This document shows positions 16,673-24,544 of a DNA stretch of 27,673 nucleotides, in pieces. The translations under genes were made by a program, and so were the position numbers. The notes beneath the pieces are model-generated. The model was not told the origin of the DNA, did not search any database, and was given only the letters and a program-made list of their open reading frames with translations. The DNA comes from CAVRZY01 sp963725415 (lineage in GTDB: Bacteria > Acidobacteriota > Terriglobia > Bryobacterales > Bryobacteraceae): NCBI GenBank assembly GCA_963725415.1, contig CAVRZY010000056.1, positions 1-27,673 on the forward strand, given 5' to 3'. Position 1 is the stretch's first letter. Every line of letters starts with the position of its first letter.

Positions 16673-16693
16673 AAACGTTCCGTCTGTCCCCGG
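16673..16693 (-). repeat. REP-like sequence, right copy 2
   Basis: Perfect 21-base inverted copy of 15839-15859. It ends about 60 bases before the uppS start. GTTTTC and GAAAAC between the two right copies could pair, giving a hairpin. Confidence 0.8.
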
Positions 16694-16754
16694 TTTGGAA
16701 CTCCTACTAGACCCTGCCGAAAGGCGCGTTGTACCATAGGGAATTACCACCGCG

Positions 16755-17591
16755 ATGAAGGCCCTGCTCGATGTCTTGAAGCCCGAGGATCCCGATTGGG
16801 CCTTGGCGCACGCCCTGGATCCCAACCGGCTGCCTTCTCACATCGCCATCATCATGGACGGCAATGGCCGATGGGCCGGGCAGCGCAACCTCCCGCGCGT
16901 GGCCGGCCACAAAGCCGGCGTTGACCCGGTGCGCGTCACCGTGGAAACCTGCGCCCGGCTGGGCGTGAAGGTGCTGACCTTATACGCCTTTTCCGTCGAG
17001 AACTGGAAGCGCCCGCGTAGCGAGGTTAACACCCTGTGGCGGCTACTGCGGGTTTACCTTCGCAAAGAGTTGCCCGAGCTGCTCCGCCACGACATCCGGC
17101 TGAACGCCATCGGGCGTTTGGAGGCGCTGCCTGCGGAGGTGCGGCGCGAACTACTGGAGGCCGTCGAGGCCACCGCCGGCAAGCGCGGGCTTCTGGTCAA
17201 CCTGGCCCTCAACTATAGCGGGCGCGCCGAGTTGGTCGATGCGGTGGCCGCTATCGTGAACGAAGCCCGCTGCCGGGATCGTTTGGGCGACCTCCACATC
17301 AGCGAGGAGCTTCTGGCCTCCCACCTCTACACCGCCGGGCTTCCCGATCCCGACCTGCTGATCCGCACCTCCGGAGAGATGCGCGTCAGCAACTTTCTGC
17401 TCTGGCAGATTGCCTACGCCGAGCTGTACGTCACCCAGACGCTGTGGCCGGACTTCACTCGCACGGACCTGCTCCAGGCCATCCTGGACTACCAGCACCG
17501 CGACCGCCGCTTCGGAGGTCTGGGTGCCTCCTCCGATTTCCAGCCCGCGGAAGAAGCCTTCCTCAGCGCTGTTTCTGCCCCCACGCAATGA
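16755..17591 (+). CDS. uppS: Isoprenyl transferase (undecaprenyl diphosphate synthase)
   Basis: A 278-residue cis-prenyltransferase that condenses isopentenyl diphosphate units onto farnesyl diphosphate to make the C55 lipid carrier for peptidoglycan and surface glycans. The signature HIAIIMDGNGRWA holds the Mg-binding Asp D35, followed by GHKAG, YAFSVENWKRP, NLALNYSGRAE and the C-terminal DLLIRTSGEMRVSNFLLWQ. The 24-residue N-terminal extension before the motif is a little long but acceptable. The TGA stop overlaps the cdsA ATG (ATGA), so the two are translationally coupled, an arrangement widespread in bacteria. Confidence 0.95.
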   Translation: MKALLDVLKPEDPDWALAHALDPNRLPSHIAIIMDGNGRWAGQRNLPRVAGHKAGVDPVRVTVETCARLGVKVLTLYAFSVENWKRPRSEVNTLWRLLRVYLRKELPELLRHDIRLNAIGRLEALPAEVRRELLEAVEATAGKRGLLVNLALNYSGRAELVDAVAAIVNEARCRDRLGDLHISEELLASHLYTAGLPDPDLLIRTSGEMRVSNFLLWQIAYAELYVTQTLWPDFTRTDLLQAILDYQHRDRRFGGLGASSDFQPAEEAFLSAVSAPTQ

Positions 17592-18355
17592 AGCGGGTCC
17601 TGACTGCCCTTACCCTGGGCCCTTTGATCGCCGCCATAGTGCTATGGGGCCCGTCTTACGTCTTTCTGCCCGTCGTGGTCATCGTGGCCCTGCTCTGCTT
17701 CCACGAGTACCTGGGGATGGTCGCCGCCTACGGAATTCGGCTGCCGGCTCCGCTGGGATATGTGGCGGGCCTGCTGGTGCTGCTGGTACCGTCAGACCCG
17801 TTTCTGCTTGTGACCCTGGCCACGTTGCTGGCCTTGTCCCTGGCGCTCTCCGCTCGCAATCTAGCGGACGGTCTACCCCAGGCCGCCGCCCTGCTGCTGG
17901 GCGTCGTTTACATCTTCGGGGCTTGGAGATGCGCCCTTGGCTTGTGGGGCAGGGACCACTACTGGCTGTTGTTCGCGCTGCTGCTGAACTGGGTGAGCGA
18001 CTCGGCCGCCTACTACATCGGCTGCGCCCTGGGCCGCCACAAGCTAGCGCCCCGGATCAGCCCGGCCAAGTCCTGGGAAGGCTCGATCGCCTCCTTGATT
18101 GCCTCACTCCTGTTGGGTTTCTTCTACCTGCGCGGCTTGTTGCCGGCGGTTTCTCTTCCTGAAATCCTGGCCCTGTCGGCGGTGGGCAACGTGGCCGGGC
18201 AGATCGGCGACCTGGCCGAGTCCGCTCTCAAACGCGGCGCTCGGGTCAAGGACAGCGGCAACTCCCTCCCCGGCCACGGGGGCTGGCTGGACCGCGTAGA
18301 CAGCACACTATTCACCCTGCCAGTGATCTACGGGCTGCTCAGCCTGCCCTGGTGA
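17588..18355 (+). CDS. cdsA: Phosphatidate cytidylyltransferase
   Basis: A 255-residue polytopic membrane enzyme that makes CDP-diacylglycerol from phosphatidate and CTP, the branch point of phospholipid synthesis. The C-terminal family signature is complete: SALKRGARVKDSGNSLPGHG, then GWLDRVDS, with Lys, Asp and the PGHGG element. SDSAAYYIGCALGRHKLAP and SPAKSWEGS are the other conserved blocks. There are about seven to eight hydrophobic helices. The ATG at 17588 overlaps the uppS stop. The genes that often follow (dxr, rseP) are absent here; a Uma2 gene comes next. Confidence 0.95.
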   Translation: MKRVLTALTLGPLIAAIVLWGPSYVFLPVVVIVALLCFHEYLGMVAAYGIRLPAPLGYVAGLLVLLVPSDPFLLVTLATLLALSLALSARNLADGLPQAAALLLGVVYIFGAWRCALGLWGRDHYWLLFALLLNWVSDSAAYYIGCALGRHKLAPRISPAKSWEGSIASLIASLLLGFFYLRGLLPAVSLPEILALSAVGNVAGQIGDLAESALKRGARVKDSGNSLPGHGGWLDRVDSTLFTLPVIYGLLSLPW

Positions 18356-18398
18356 AGCTGAGGCTGCGGGCGGGGGCCTTCCTGGCTTCTCCCAGCGG

Positions 18399-18404
18399 TA
18401 CAAT
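18399..18404 (+). promoter_or_regulatory. Putative -10 element of the Uma2 gene (leaderless start)
   Basis: TACAAT, one mismatch from TATAAT, ends seven bases before the ATG at 18412. Transcription would begin at or next to the start codon. No clear -35 box. Confidence 0.4.
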
Positions 18405-18411
18405 AGAGTCC

Positions 18412-18921
18412 ATGCAGGCAACTTCCACTCTCGTTTCCGTCGAGGAGTATTTGCACTCCAGCTTTGAAGACGGAGATCGCGAGTACATTGACGGCAGGAT
18501 AGTGGAGCGGAACTTGGGCGAAAAAGACCATAGCAGGACACAGAGGGAACTCATTCTCTTCTTCGATGCTCTCACGCGCTCCCACAATACGTGCGCGTTT
18601 CCGGAGCAGCGGATTCAGGTAGCGCCGGCGCGTTTCCGCGTGCCTGATATCTGTGTATATCTCGGCGGCGAGCCGGAGGAGCAGGTATTCCGGACCCCTC
18701 CCTTCCTGGTGATCGAGATTCTTTCCAGGGATGATCGTGCCAGTGAGATGCAGGAGAGGATTGACGATTACCTGAACTTCGGGGTGCCTTTCGTCTGGGT
18801 CATCGACCCACGCCTCCGGCGCGGCTACATCCACACTGCCGAGGGTGCGCGGGAAGCCAGGGATGGAGTGCTCCGGACCATGGATCCGGAGATCGTGCTG
18901 CCCCTTCAGGGTCTGTTCTAG
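18412..18921 (+). CDS. Uma2-family putative endonuclease (DUF820)
   Basis: 169 residues of the Uma2 family, which has a PD-(D/E)XK nuclease-like fold and no settled physiological role. Visible features: the opening STLVSVEEYLHSS, YIDGRIVERNLGE, VPDICVYLGG and FLVIEILSRDD (the Asp and the Glu of the presumed active site), and FGVPFVWVIDPRLRRG near the end. I chose the ATG at 18412 because the family usually starts a few residues before VEEYL; a GTG at 18352 overlapping cdsA would add 20 atypical residues. It is convergent with the M28 peptidase remnant. The gene family is often multicopy in Acidobacteriota and Cyanobacteria. Confidence 0.88.
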   Translation: MQATSTLVSVEEYLHSSFEDGDREYIDGRIVERNLGEKDHSRTQRELILFFDALTRSHNTCAFPEQRIQVAPARFRVPDICVYLGGEPEEQVFRTPPFLVIEILSRDDRASEMQERIDDYLNFGVPFVWVIDPRLRRGYIHTAEGAREARDGVLRTMDPEIVLPLQGLF

Positions 18922-18926
18922 CTCAC

Positions 18927-19199
18927 CTACCGTTTCAGCCGCAGGAAGCCCGCCCTCACGCCCGCCTCCAGCAGGTCTTCGACCTCCTTGGCTGTGACCG
19001 AGCCGTAGTACCACTCCCCGACCGATTGCGCTTCGGCGCGCACGGCGCGGTAAATATCGAGGTAACTGCGGCGGCCGTCCACGAAATTCCAGACTTCGTA
19101 GCGCATCAGGCCGTGCAGGCGGCTCGGCGCTGCGAGAGCATTGCGCTTCTCGAGGTACTCGGCCACGCCGGCGACCACCTCCGGCACCTTGCCCGCCAT
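18927..19199 (-). pseudogene. M28 peptidase C-terminal segment, out of frame
   Basis: A 90-residue frame reading MAGKVPEVVAGVAEYLEKR through MRYEVWNFVDGRRSYLDIYR to GVRAGFLRLKR. Such a segment is the normal C-terminal extension of acidobacterial-type M28 peptidases. Adding one base to the five-G run at 19227-19231 (plus strand) joins it smoothly to the upstream frame (SELPP, FPTLQEEKRMAGK). An AGGAGGAG stretch seven bases before the ATG could let it be translated on its own, but I regard it as the displaced end of the peptidase. Confidence 0.75.
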
Positions 19200-21052
19200 G
19201 CGCTTCTCCTCCTGGAGAGTTGGGAAGGGGGAAGCTCAGACGCGCCGGTAAGCAGGCGATAGTGCTCTGCTAGCGCCGCCCTCAGTGAGATGCCGCCGGC
19301 TTCCAGGGACTTCTTCCACTCCTCCAACTGAGCTGCCGCGCGCCCATCGGGCTCGAAGACCCGCACCGAATCCAGCGTGGCTGCGGCCCGGCGCGCGTTT
19401 TGATCGATCAGGTTCACCCCGTCCAGGAAAGCCGTGGCGCGCGCCGCGGGCGCGGCCAGCGCAAGCATCTCTGTGGCCCGCGCAAAGGCTCCGCTCAGGG
19501 TGCGGCGCGCGCCGGCATGCACCTGCGCCGCCAGCACCGGCACGTCGGCCGGCTGAAGGCTCGCCAGGTAGACCGCCGTGGCCGCCACCACGAAGGCGTT
19601 GCGCTGCATCTCGGTCGGGTCGATCTGCCACAGATCGTCGTCGCTGGAGTGAATGAATTCGTCCGGCCAGTTCGTGAATGTAACCGCGGGCACGCCGATG
19701 ATCGAGTCGTTGAAGACCATGTGGTCGCTGCTAGTGAAGAAAGGAATGATCTCGACACCGTAGCGCTCCCGCGTGCCGAACCGCGACAGGATGGGCTTGC
19801 TGTAAGGCAGGCGGCTGCCAGCCTGCCCGGCCGCCAGGTAGGCCGAGTTGCCCCGCATCACCATCATGGCGATGCTCTCGACCACCTCGTTCAGGTAGCT
19901 GGGCCGGGAATCCGGAGTGCGCGTGATGTGCTGGATGCGCGAGCCCAGCGACTGCTTGGCCCCCACCATGTCCTGGTTCAGGTTGACCAGCACCTTGCTG
20001 CGCTCTTCCGGGTGTGCGGCGAAGTACTCGTACTCGCCGCTGATCTCGTTGGCCCACCAGAAACGGATGTCGCGCACCGGCCGCGCCAGCCGGCCCTCCC
20101 GGATCAACTTCATCAGGCTCCGGCCGATTTCCAGCAGGTTGGCGCAGCCGCTGTTGTCGTCGTTGGCCGAGTACTTCTCTTCCTGGGTGTGGGCGGTGAG
20201 CACGATGGCCCGGTCATGGATCTTGCTCCCGCGGATCCAGCCCTCCAGCAGCCACTGCTTGGGCTTCTCCTCGAACTCCGAGACCACCTTGGCGCGCAAG
20301 GTGATCTTTTCGCCGGGCCGCTCGCTTTCACCGAAACCCCCGGGGATCGCGGCCGGGGCCGGCCCTGTTGCAAGGCGGCGCTTCAACTCCATTCCCGCGC
20401 GGTAGGAGATCGAGAAGGCGAAGGTGTTTTCCTTGCCTTTGGGCGGGTTCGCGCTCAACCGCGTCCAGGCCACCTGGTCCGGATGATCGATGCCGCGCGC
20501 CGCGTTGTAGTAGACGATGCCCAGCGCGCCGCGCTTGAAGACGGCCCGCTCCATCAGCGCCGCCGGGGCGCCCGTAGCCAGCACGATCTTGCCTTTGACG
20601 TCCTTGCCCTTGTAATTGGCGTCGCGCGTCCCCTCTCCCACGTCCACCAGCTCGCCTTCCCAGGTTCCGCTGCCGCTGTAATCGGCGATGGCCACCGCGG
20701 CTTCCTCGTAGCTGGCCAGCCGCCGGTTGTCCGGGCTGACGATCCACAACTCCGCGCTCAGCGGCGACCACCCCACGCCCCGGTACGGCAGATCCTCGAT
20801 GATGCGCACTTCCTCAATCCCCACCTCGCGCGCTTTCTCGGCGATCCACCGCACCTTGTCGTGGAACCCCCGCGAACCGGCGTTAGGGCTGTGATAGAGC
20901 GTCAGATGCCGCACGTGGTCGTAAGCGATATCGCCGGAGAGTTCGCCGCTCAGCGCGCGAAACAACTCCGGCGATACAAACGGGCTGTCCTGAGCTGCGG
21001 CCGTGAACACAGCGCAGGCGCACAAACTCAGACATCGAAGCGTGGAACGCAT
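19106..21052 (-). pseudogene. Secreted M28-family zinc peptidase, frameshifted near the C-terminus
   Basis: The ATG at 21052 has an AAGGAG site and starts a signal peptide (MRSTLRCLSLCACAVFTAAA). A protease-associated (PA) domain covers about residues 100-260 (ELVDVGEGTRDANYKGKDV, GALGIVYYN). The M28 catalytic domain has ligands in order: H288 (LTAHTQ), D299 (ANDDNSG), Glu in WWANEISGE (336 or 340), D361 (NLNQDMVG) and a late His in SSDHMVFND. All metal sites are kept, so the frameshift at 19227-19231 only garbles the last ~40 residues of this frame (SRRRSAWRARC...). Complete, the protein would be about 708 residues. It should act as an exported aminopeptidase or carboxypeptidase. Confidence 0.87.
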
Positions 21053-21112
21053 CCCATCTCTCCTTCCAAGCACGCGGCCAGCCCTGCGCATCCTGGGCGT
21101 CTCTGCCCGAAA

Positions 21113-22084
21113 CTACCGGGCCCCGCCGGTGACCTGCCGGTTCCGCTGGGTTCGTATTTCCCGCACCGCGTAGATGCGCCGATCCTGGCTTTCGAAGTAG
21201 GTGCGGATCAGCACCTCGCCCAGCAGCCCGGTGCTGAACATCATGATGCCGGCCAGCAGCAGCAGGCTCCCAGCCAGCATCAGCGGCCCGTGCTCGATCA
21301 GGATCTCGTGTCCGGTCAGCTTGTGAATGGCAAGGTATCCCAGGATCAGTCCGCCCACCGAGGTCCCCAGCAGGCCTAGTTTCCCGAAGAAGTGCATGGG
21401 CCGGGTGAAGTAAGCCAGCAGGAACTTGATGGTCAGAATGTCGAACAGCACATGAAACGTGCGTCCCAGGCCGTAATGAGAGCGGCCCGAGCTCCGCAGA
21501 GCGTTCTGAATGGGGACCTCGGCAATGCGCGCCCCGTAGAAGCTGGCCAGCGCCGGAATAAAGCGGTGCAGCTCTCCATACAGATTGATGTCCTTCAAGA
21601 TCTCGGCGCGGTAGGCTTTGAACGTAGTGCCGAAATCGTGCAAATGGATGCCCGAGACTTTCCCCATCAGCCAGTTGGCGATCCACGAGGGAAGCTTGCG
21701 GGTCAGGTAATTGTCCACTCGGTTCTTCCGCCAGCCGCTGGCGATGTCGTAGCCTTCCTCAATCTTGGCCAGCAGCGCGGGAATGTCTTCGGGGGCATTC
21801 TGCAGATCCCCATCCATGCTCACGATCACGTCGCCTTGCGCCTCGTGAAAACCGGCTGACAGCGCCGCGGTCTGGCCGAAGTTCCGGCGCAGCCGGACTA
21901 CCTTCAATCGCGGGTCGGTCTCCACCAGGTTGGCCAGCAGCTCGAAGCTGCGATCCGTAGAGGCGTCGTCCACGAGAATGACTTCGTAAGGCTGGCGCAG
22001 CCCCTCCAGCGTGGTGGTGAGCCGGTCGTAGAGCGGCAAGATGGACGGCTCTTCGTTGTGGATCGGAATCACTACCGACAGCAT
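21113..22084 (-). CDS. DPM1/GtrB-like GT2 glycosyltransferase with C-terminal membrane helices
   Basis: 323 residues. The GT-A domain begins MLSVVIPIHNEEPSILPLYD, with VDDASTDRS, LRRNFGQTAALSAGF and the DxD site MDGDLQNAPEDI. HDFGTTFKAYR is typical of polyprenyl-phosphate glycosyltransferases (DPM1, ArnC, GtrB). Two C-terminal membrane helices (FFGKLGLLGTSVGGLILGYL; LMLAGSLLLLAGIMMFSTGL) anchor it. It probably loads a sugar onto undecaprenyl phosphate, the lipid made through uppS, for flipping and glycan or lipid A modification. The ATG at 22084 has no Shine-Dalgarno; TACACT on the minus strand ends eight bases upstream. Its sister GT2 gene lies upstream on the same strand. Confidence 0.9.
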   Translation of the reverse strand: MLSVVIPIHNEEPSILPLYDRLTTTLEGLRQPYEVILVDDASTDRSFELLANLVETDPRLKVVRLRRNFGQTAALSAGFHEAQGDVIVSMDGDLQNAPEDIPALLAKIEEGYDIASGWRKNRVDNYLTRKLPSWIANWLMGKVSGIHLHDFGTTFKAYRAEILKDINLYGELHRFIPALASFYGARIAEVPIQNALRSSGRSHYGLGRTFHVLFDILTIKFLLAYFTRPMHFFGKLGLLGTSVGGLILGYLAIHKLTGHEILIEHGPLMLAGSLLLLAGIMMFSTGLLGEVLIRTYFESQDRRIYAVREIRTQRNRQVTGGAR

Positions 22085-22108
22085 CGACTTTCAGTGTATC
22101 ATCCGCAG

Positions 22109-22143
22109 GTAGCCTGTAGCCTGTAGCTTGTCGCCTGTAGGCC
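22109..22143. repeat. Heptamer tandem repeat array C (5 units)
   Basis: Five 7-bp units in tandem, two of them identical GTAGCCT, with GTAGCTT and GTCGCCT variants, between the two GT2 genes and 25-59 nt upstream of the 22084 start codon. Phase-shifted they read TAGCCTG, close to the opposite-strand units of arrays A and B. Confidence 0.65.
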
Positions 22144-22180
22144 GAAACCGATGTTTGTTCTCACACGCCGCGTACAGTCT

Positions 22181-22912
22181 TCACGCCAGCCGCGGATTCT
22201 TTCCGTTGATCGGAGGGAGAATCACCAGGCGAATGTAGAGCCGCACGAGCTGATAGAAGGTCTTGGCCAGCGCGCGCATGCGGAAGAACTGCGACCGGCC
22301 GTGGAGACGCGGATAGTGATGCACCCCCACCTCCACCACGCGGTAACGACTCAGCTCCAGCTTCCTCACCAGTTCTACGCAAATTGTGCCGCTAGTCGAG
22401 CTCAGCCGGATTTCCTCCAAAAGCGCCCGGCGGATCAGCCGGAAGTCGCAATCGATGTCCCGGATTCGAATCCGGAACAGGAGTCGCGCCAGCCGGTTGT
22501 AGATGTTTCCAATGAGAATCCGGTGCCAGGGATCGTGGCGTTCCAGCTTGTACCCATTCACCAGCCCGACCTCCGGCGTCATCTGCTCCAGCAGTCTGGG
22601 CAGGTCTCCGACATCGTACTGGCCGTCCCCATCCGTGTAGAACACCAGCTCTTTCGACGCCGCCGCAAAGCCGCTCCGCAGAGCTGCCCCGTAGCCTCTG
22701 TTCTTGGGATGCGTGATCAGCCGCAGCTTGGGCCGGTATCTCTCTTCCAGTCTCGCCAGTACCTCGGCCGTGTTATCCCGGCTGCCGTCATTGACCACGA
22801 TCACTTCGAAGTCTTCGACGTGGCGACCCAACACTTCGAAGGTTTTCTCCAGCAGCGACGGCAACGAGGGAGCGTCGTTATAGGCCGGGAAGAAGACGCT
22901 CAGGCTGAGCAT
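22181..22912 (-). CDS. DPM1-like GT2 glycosyltransferase
   Basis: 243 residues, GT-A fold: LSVFFPAYNDAPSLPSLLEK, VVNDGSRDNTAEVL, HPKNRGYGAALRSGF, DxD site in FYTDGDGQYDVGDL, and the dolichol/undecaprenyl-P glycosyltransferase motif DIDCDFRLIRR. Without membrane helices beyond an amphipathic C-terminal stretch (LVRLYIRLVILPP), it acts at the cytoplasmic face. Together with the following GT2 gene it forms a probable pair for lipid-linked sugar transfer. A TAGAAT -10-like hexamer ends eight bases before the ATG, with no Shine-Dalgarno site. Confidence 0.9.
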   Translation of the reverse strand: MLSLSVFFPAYNDAPSLPSLLEKTFEVLGRHVEDFEVIVVNDGSRDNTAEVLARLEERYRPKLRLITHPKNRGYGAALRSGFAAASKELVFYTDGDGQYDVGDLPRLLEQMTPEVGLVNGYKLERHDPWHRILIGNIYNRLARLLFRIRIRDIDCDFRLIRRALLEEIRLSSTSGTICVELVRKLELSRYRVVEVGVHHYPRLHGRSQFFRMRALAKTFYQLVRLYIRLVILPPINGKNPRLA

Positions 22913-22920
22913 GAGCGGTT

Positions 22921-22926
22921 ATTCTA
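22921..22926 (-). promoter_or_regulatory. Putative -10 element of the GT2 gene (leaderless start)
   Basis: TAGAAT on the minus strand, one mismatch from TATAAT, ends eight bases before the ATG at 22912. A weak TTTGCG lies 17 bases further upstream. Confidence 0.4.
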
Positions 22927-23057
22927 CCGAACTTTGCCGGCAGCGCAAATACGGCCTTCGCTGTATGAAGCTGCCAATCGGTGCCAGGACCGGTCCAGCA
23001 CGGAGACCGGCCAAACCCAGTCGGCTGGCAAGGCGCCTCCCGGGACTCCGGGGCGCG

Positions 23058-23087
23058 TTGACCCTGCCTGCTCGGTTTCCGTACAAT
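23058..23087 (+). promoter_or_regulatory. Promoter of the tRNA-Gly/tRNA-Thr genes
   Basis: TTGACC (23058-23063) and TACAAT (23082-23087) are 18 bp apart, ten of twelve consensus positions, about 52 bp before tRNA-Gly. A TATAGT at 23230-23235 just before tRNA-Thr may be a second, weaker start. Confidence 0.6.
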
Positions 23088-23139
23088 GGGTTAAGGAAGG
23101 CGCCGGCAGAGTTCGGCCCGCGCAGCTCGCCGGAATCGG

Positions 23140-23214
23140 GCGGGAGTAACTCAATGGTAGAGTCACAGCCTTCCAAGCTGTTGGTTGCGGGTTCGATTCC
23201 CGCCTCCCGCTCCA
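23140..23214 (+). tRNA. tRNA-Gly (anticodon TCC)
   Basis: A full cloverleaf can be drawn. The acceptor stem GCGGGAG pairs with CTCCCGC, the anticodon arm CAGCC/GGCTG-type stem carries the loop CTTCCAA, so the anticodon is TCC and decodes GGA and GGG. The T-arm is GCGGG-TTCGATT-CCCGC. The 3' CCA is encoded (23212-23214). Confidence 0.95.
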
Positions 23215-23249
23215 GGCCCTTGTTTCTGTTATAGTAGTGGGTTCGTCTT

Positions 23250-23325
23250 GCTGGCGTAGCTCAGCCGGTAGAGCATCTGATTTGTAATCAGAGGGTCGGG
23301 GGTTCAAGTCCCTCCGCCAGCTCCA
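23250..23325 (+). tRNA. tRNA-Thr (anticodon TGT)
   Basis: The acceptor stem GCTGGCG pairs with CGCCAGC, the D-arm is GCTCAGCCGGTAGAGC, the anticodon stem CTGAT/ATCAG holds TTTGTAA, so the anticodon is TGT and decodes ACA and ACG. The T-loop is TTCAAGT and CCA is encoded (23323-23325). The 3' end is the likely attachment site for the adjacent integrase-bearing element. Confidence 0.95.
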
Positions 23326-23346
23326 TCATCCCAAAGGACTTCCGCT

Positions 23347-24540
23347 TCAGTTCGGTTTGGTGAAATCCCCCAAGGTAGCCAGTGAGGTAGCCAGCGGTTT
23401 CAGAATCGCGTCCATCCTGTCGGCGGCCTCCCGCTTGGCCTCCGGGTACAGGTGGGCGTAGAGGTTCATGGTGATGCGGATGTCGGAGTGGCCCAGGATC
23501 TCCTGGATAGCTTTGAACGAGACGCCCTGGGCGAGCAGCAGCGAAGCGCAGGTGTGGCGCAAGTCGTGAAGGCGGATGCGCGGCAGGCCGGCCCGCTTCA
23601 GGAGCTCCGAGAATACCCCGCTGACCTTCCGCGGTTCGACCGGCGTTCCGATCCTGCTGGTGAAGACAAACCCCGTCTCGCGCCAGGCGGAACCCGCGAG
23701 TTCCCGCTGTTGGTCTTGGCGAGCGCGGTGTCTGTAGAGGGCGCTCACGGCGACCCGGGGCAGATTGATTGTGCGGTGACTGCCGCGCTTCGGCTCCGCT
23801 AACCTAAGGGCGCCCTTCCGCTCTCCGGGTAACTTGATCCTTTGCAGGTTGCGGCGAACTGACACCAGACCGTTGGCCAGATCGATGTCGCGCCATTGGA
23901 GCCCGAGCGCTTCGCCCTTCCGCAAGCCGAGGGCGAGCGCGACTGAGAAGAAGGCTTCCAGGCTGTGGCCTTCCGCCGCGGCAAGGAACCGCTGGGCCTG
24001 TTCTGGAGTGAACGGATGTATTTCGATCCGCTGGACGCTCGGGAAGTCCACCAACATGCCCACGTTGCGCGGGACCACATCCAGCTTGCAGGCTTCCTTC
24101 AGCGCCATTCGGAGAACCACCAGGTTGTACTTCACTTGGCTGGCCGAAACCCCGCTGGCAAGATTCGCCAACTTGAACTGCTGAACCTGCTGGGAGCGGA
24201 GCTTCGATAACGGGATGTTCCCGAGCGCTGGCGCAAGATGGACGCGCACCGCCCCCTCGTAACTCACGCACGTCGCCGGGGCCACGTCTGGTTTTTTCGC
24301 CTCAAGCCACTCCCCGAGCCACTGGCCGACCGTCCGTTTCTCGGGCGCCAGGTTGTAGCCGAGTTGCTGGCCGCGAAGCGCTTTGGTGAGCTTTTCTTGG
24401 ACCTCACGCCGCGTGCTGGCCGTGAACGTCTTTCGCATGCGCCGACCAGCTTTCCATCCGAGCGAGACTACCGCCCGCCACTTGCCGGGGGCTTCCTCGA
24501 AAATGGACCCTTCGTTCTGACCGCGTTTCCTCTTCGGCAT
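23347..24540 (-). CDS. Tyrosine-type site-specific integrase
   Basis: A 397-residue phage/ICE-type integrase. The N-terminus (GQNEGSIFEEAPGKW) is an arm-binding AP2-like domain, followed by a SAM-like core-binding domain (about 70-160: VGQWLGEWLEAKKPDVAPAT). The catalytic residues are all present: R207 (GLRKGE), Lys in PKRGSHRTI, H325 and R328 (HDLRHT), H351 (LGHSDI) and the nucleophile Y361 (NLYAHL). It should integrate and, with a partner, excise the element. The stop codon lies 21 bp from the CCA end of tRNA-Thr, the classic place for an integrase whose att core is a tRNA 3' end. Confidence 0.95.
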   Translation of the reverse strand: MPKRKRGQNEGSIFEEAPGKWRAVVSLGWKAGRRMRKTFTASTRREVQEKLTKALRGQQLGYNLAPEKRTVGQWLGEWLEAKKPDVAPATCVSYEGAVRVHLAPALGNIPLSKLRSQQVQQFKLANLASGVSASQVKYNLVVLRMALKEACKLDVVPRNVGMLVDFPSVQRIEIHPFTPEQAQRFLAAAEGHSLEAFFSVALALGLRKGEALGLQWRDIDLANGLVSVRRNLQRIKLPGERKGALRLAEPKRGSHRTINLPRVAVSALYRHRARQDQQRELAGSAWRETGFVFTSRIGTPVEPRKVSGVFSELLKRAGLPRIRLHDLRHTCASLLLAQGVSFKAIQEILGHSDIRITMNLYAHLYPEAKREAADRMDAILKPLATSLATLGDFTKPN

Positions 24541-24544
24541 CTCG

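Noticed and set aside
19400..21379. A 659-residue open frame on the plus strand opposite the M28 peptidase
   Set aside because: It is antisense to a gene with full catalytic motifs, is rich in His/Arg/Gln as expected from the complement of GC-rich codons, and matches no domain.
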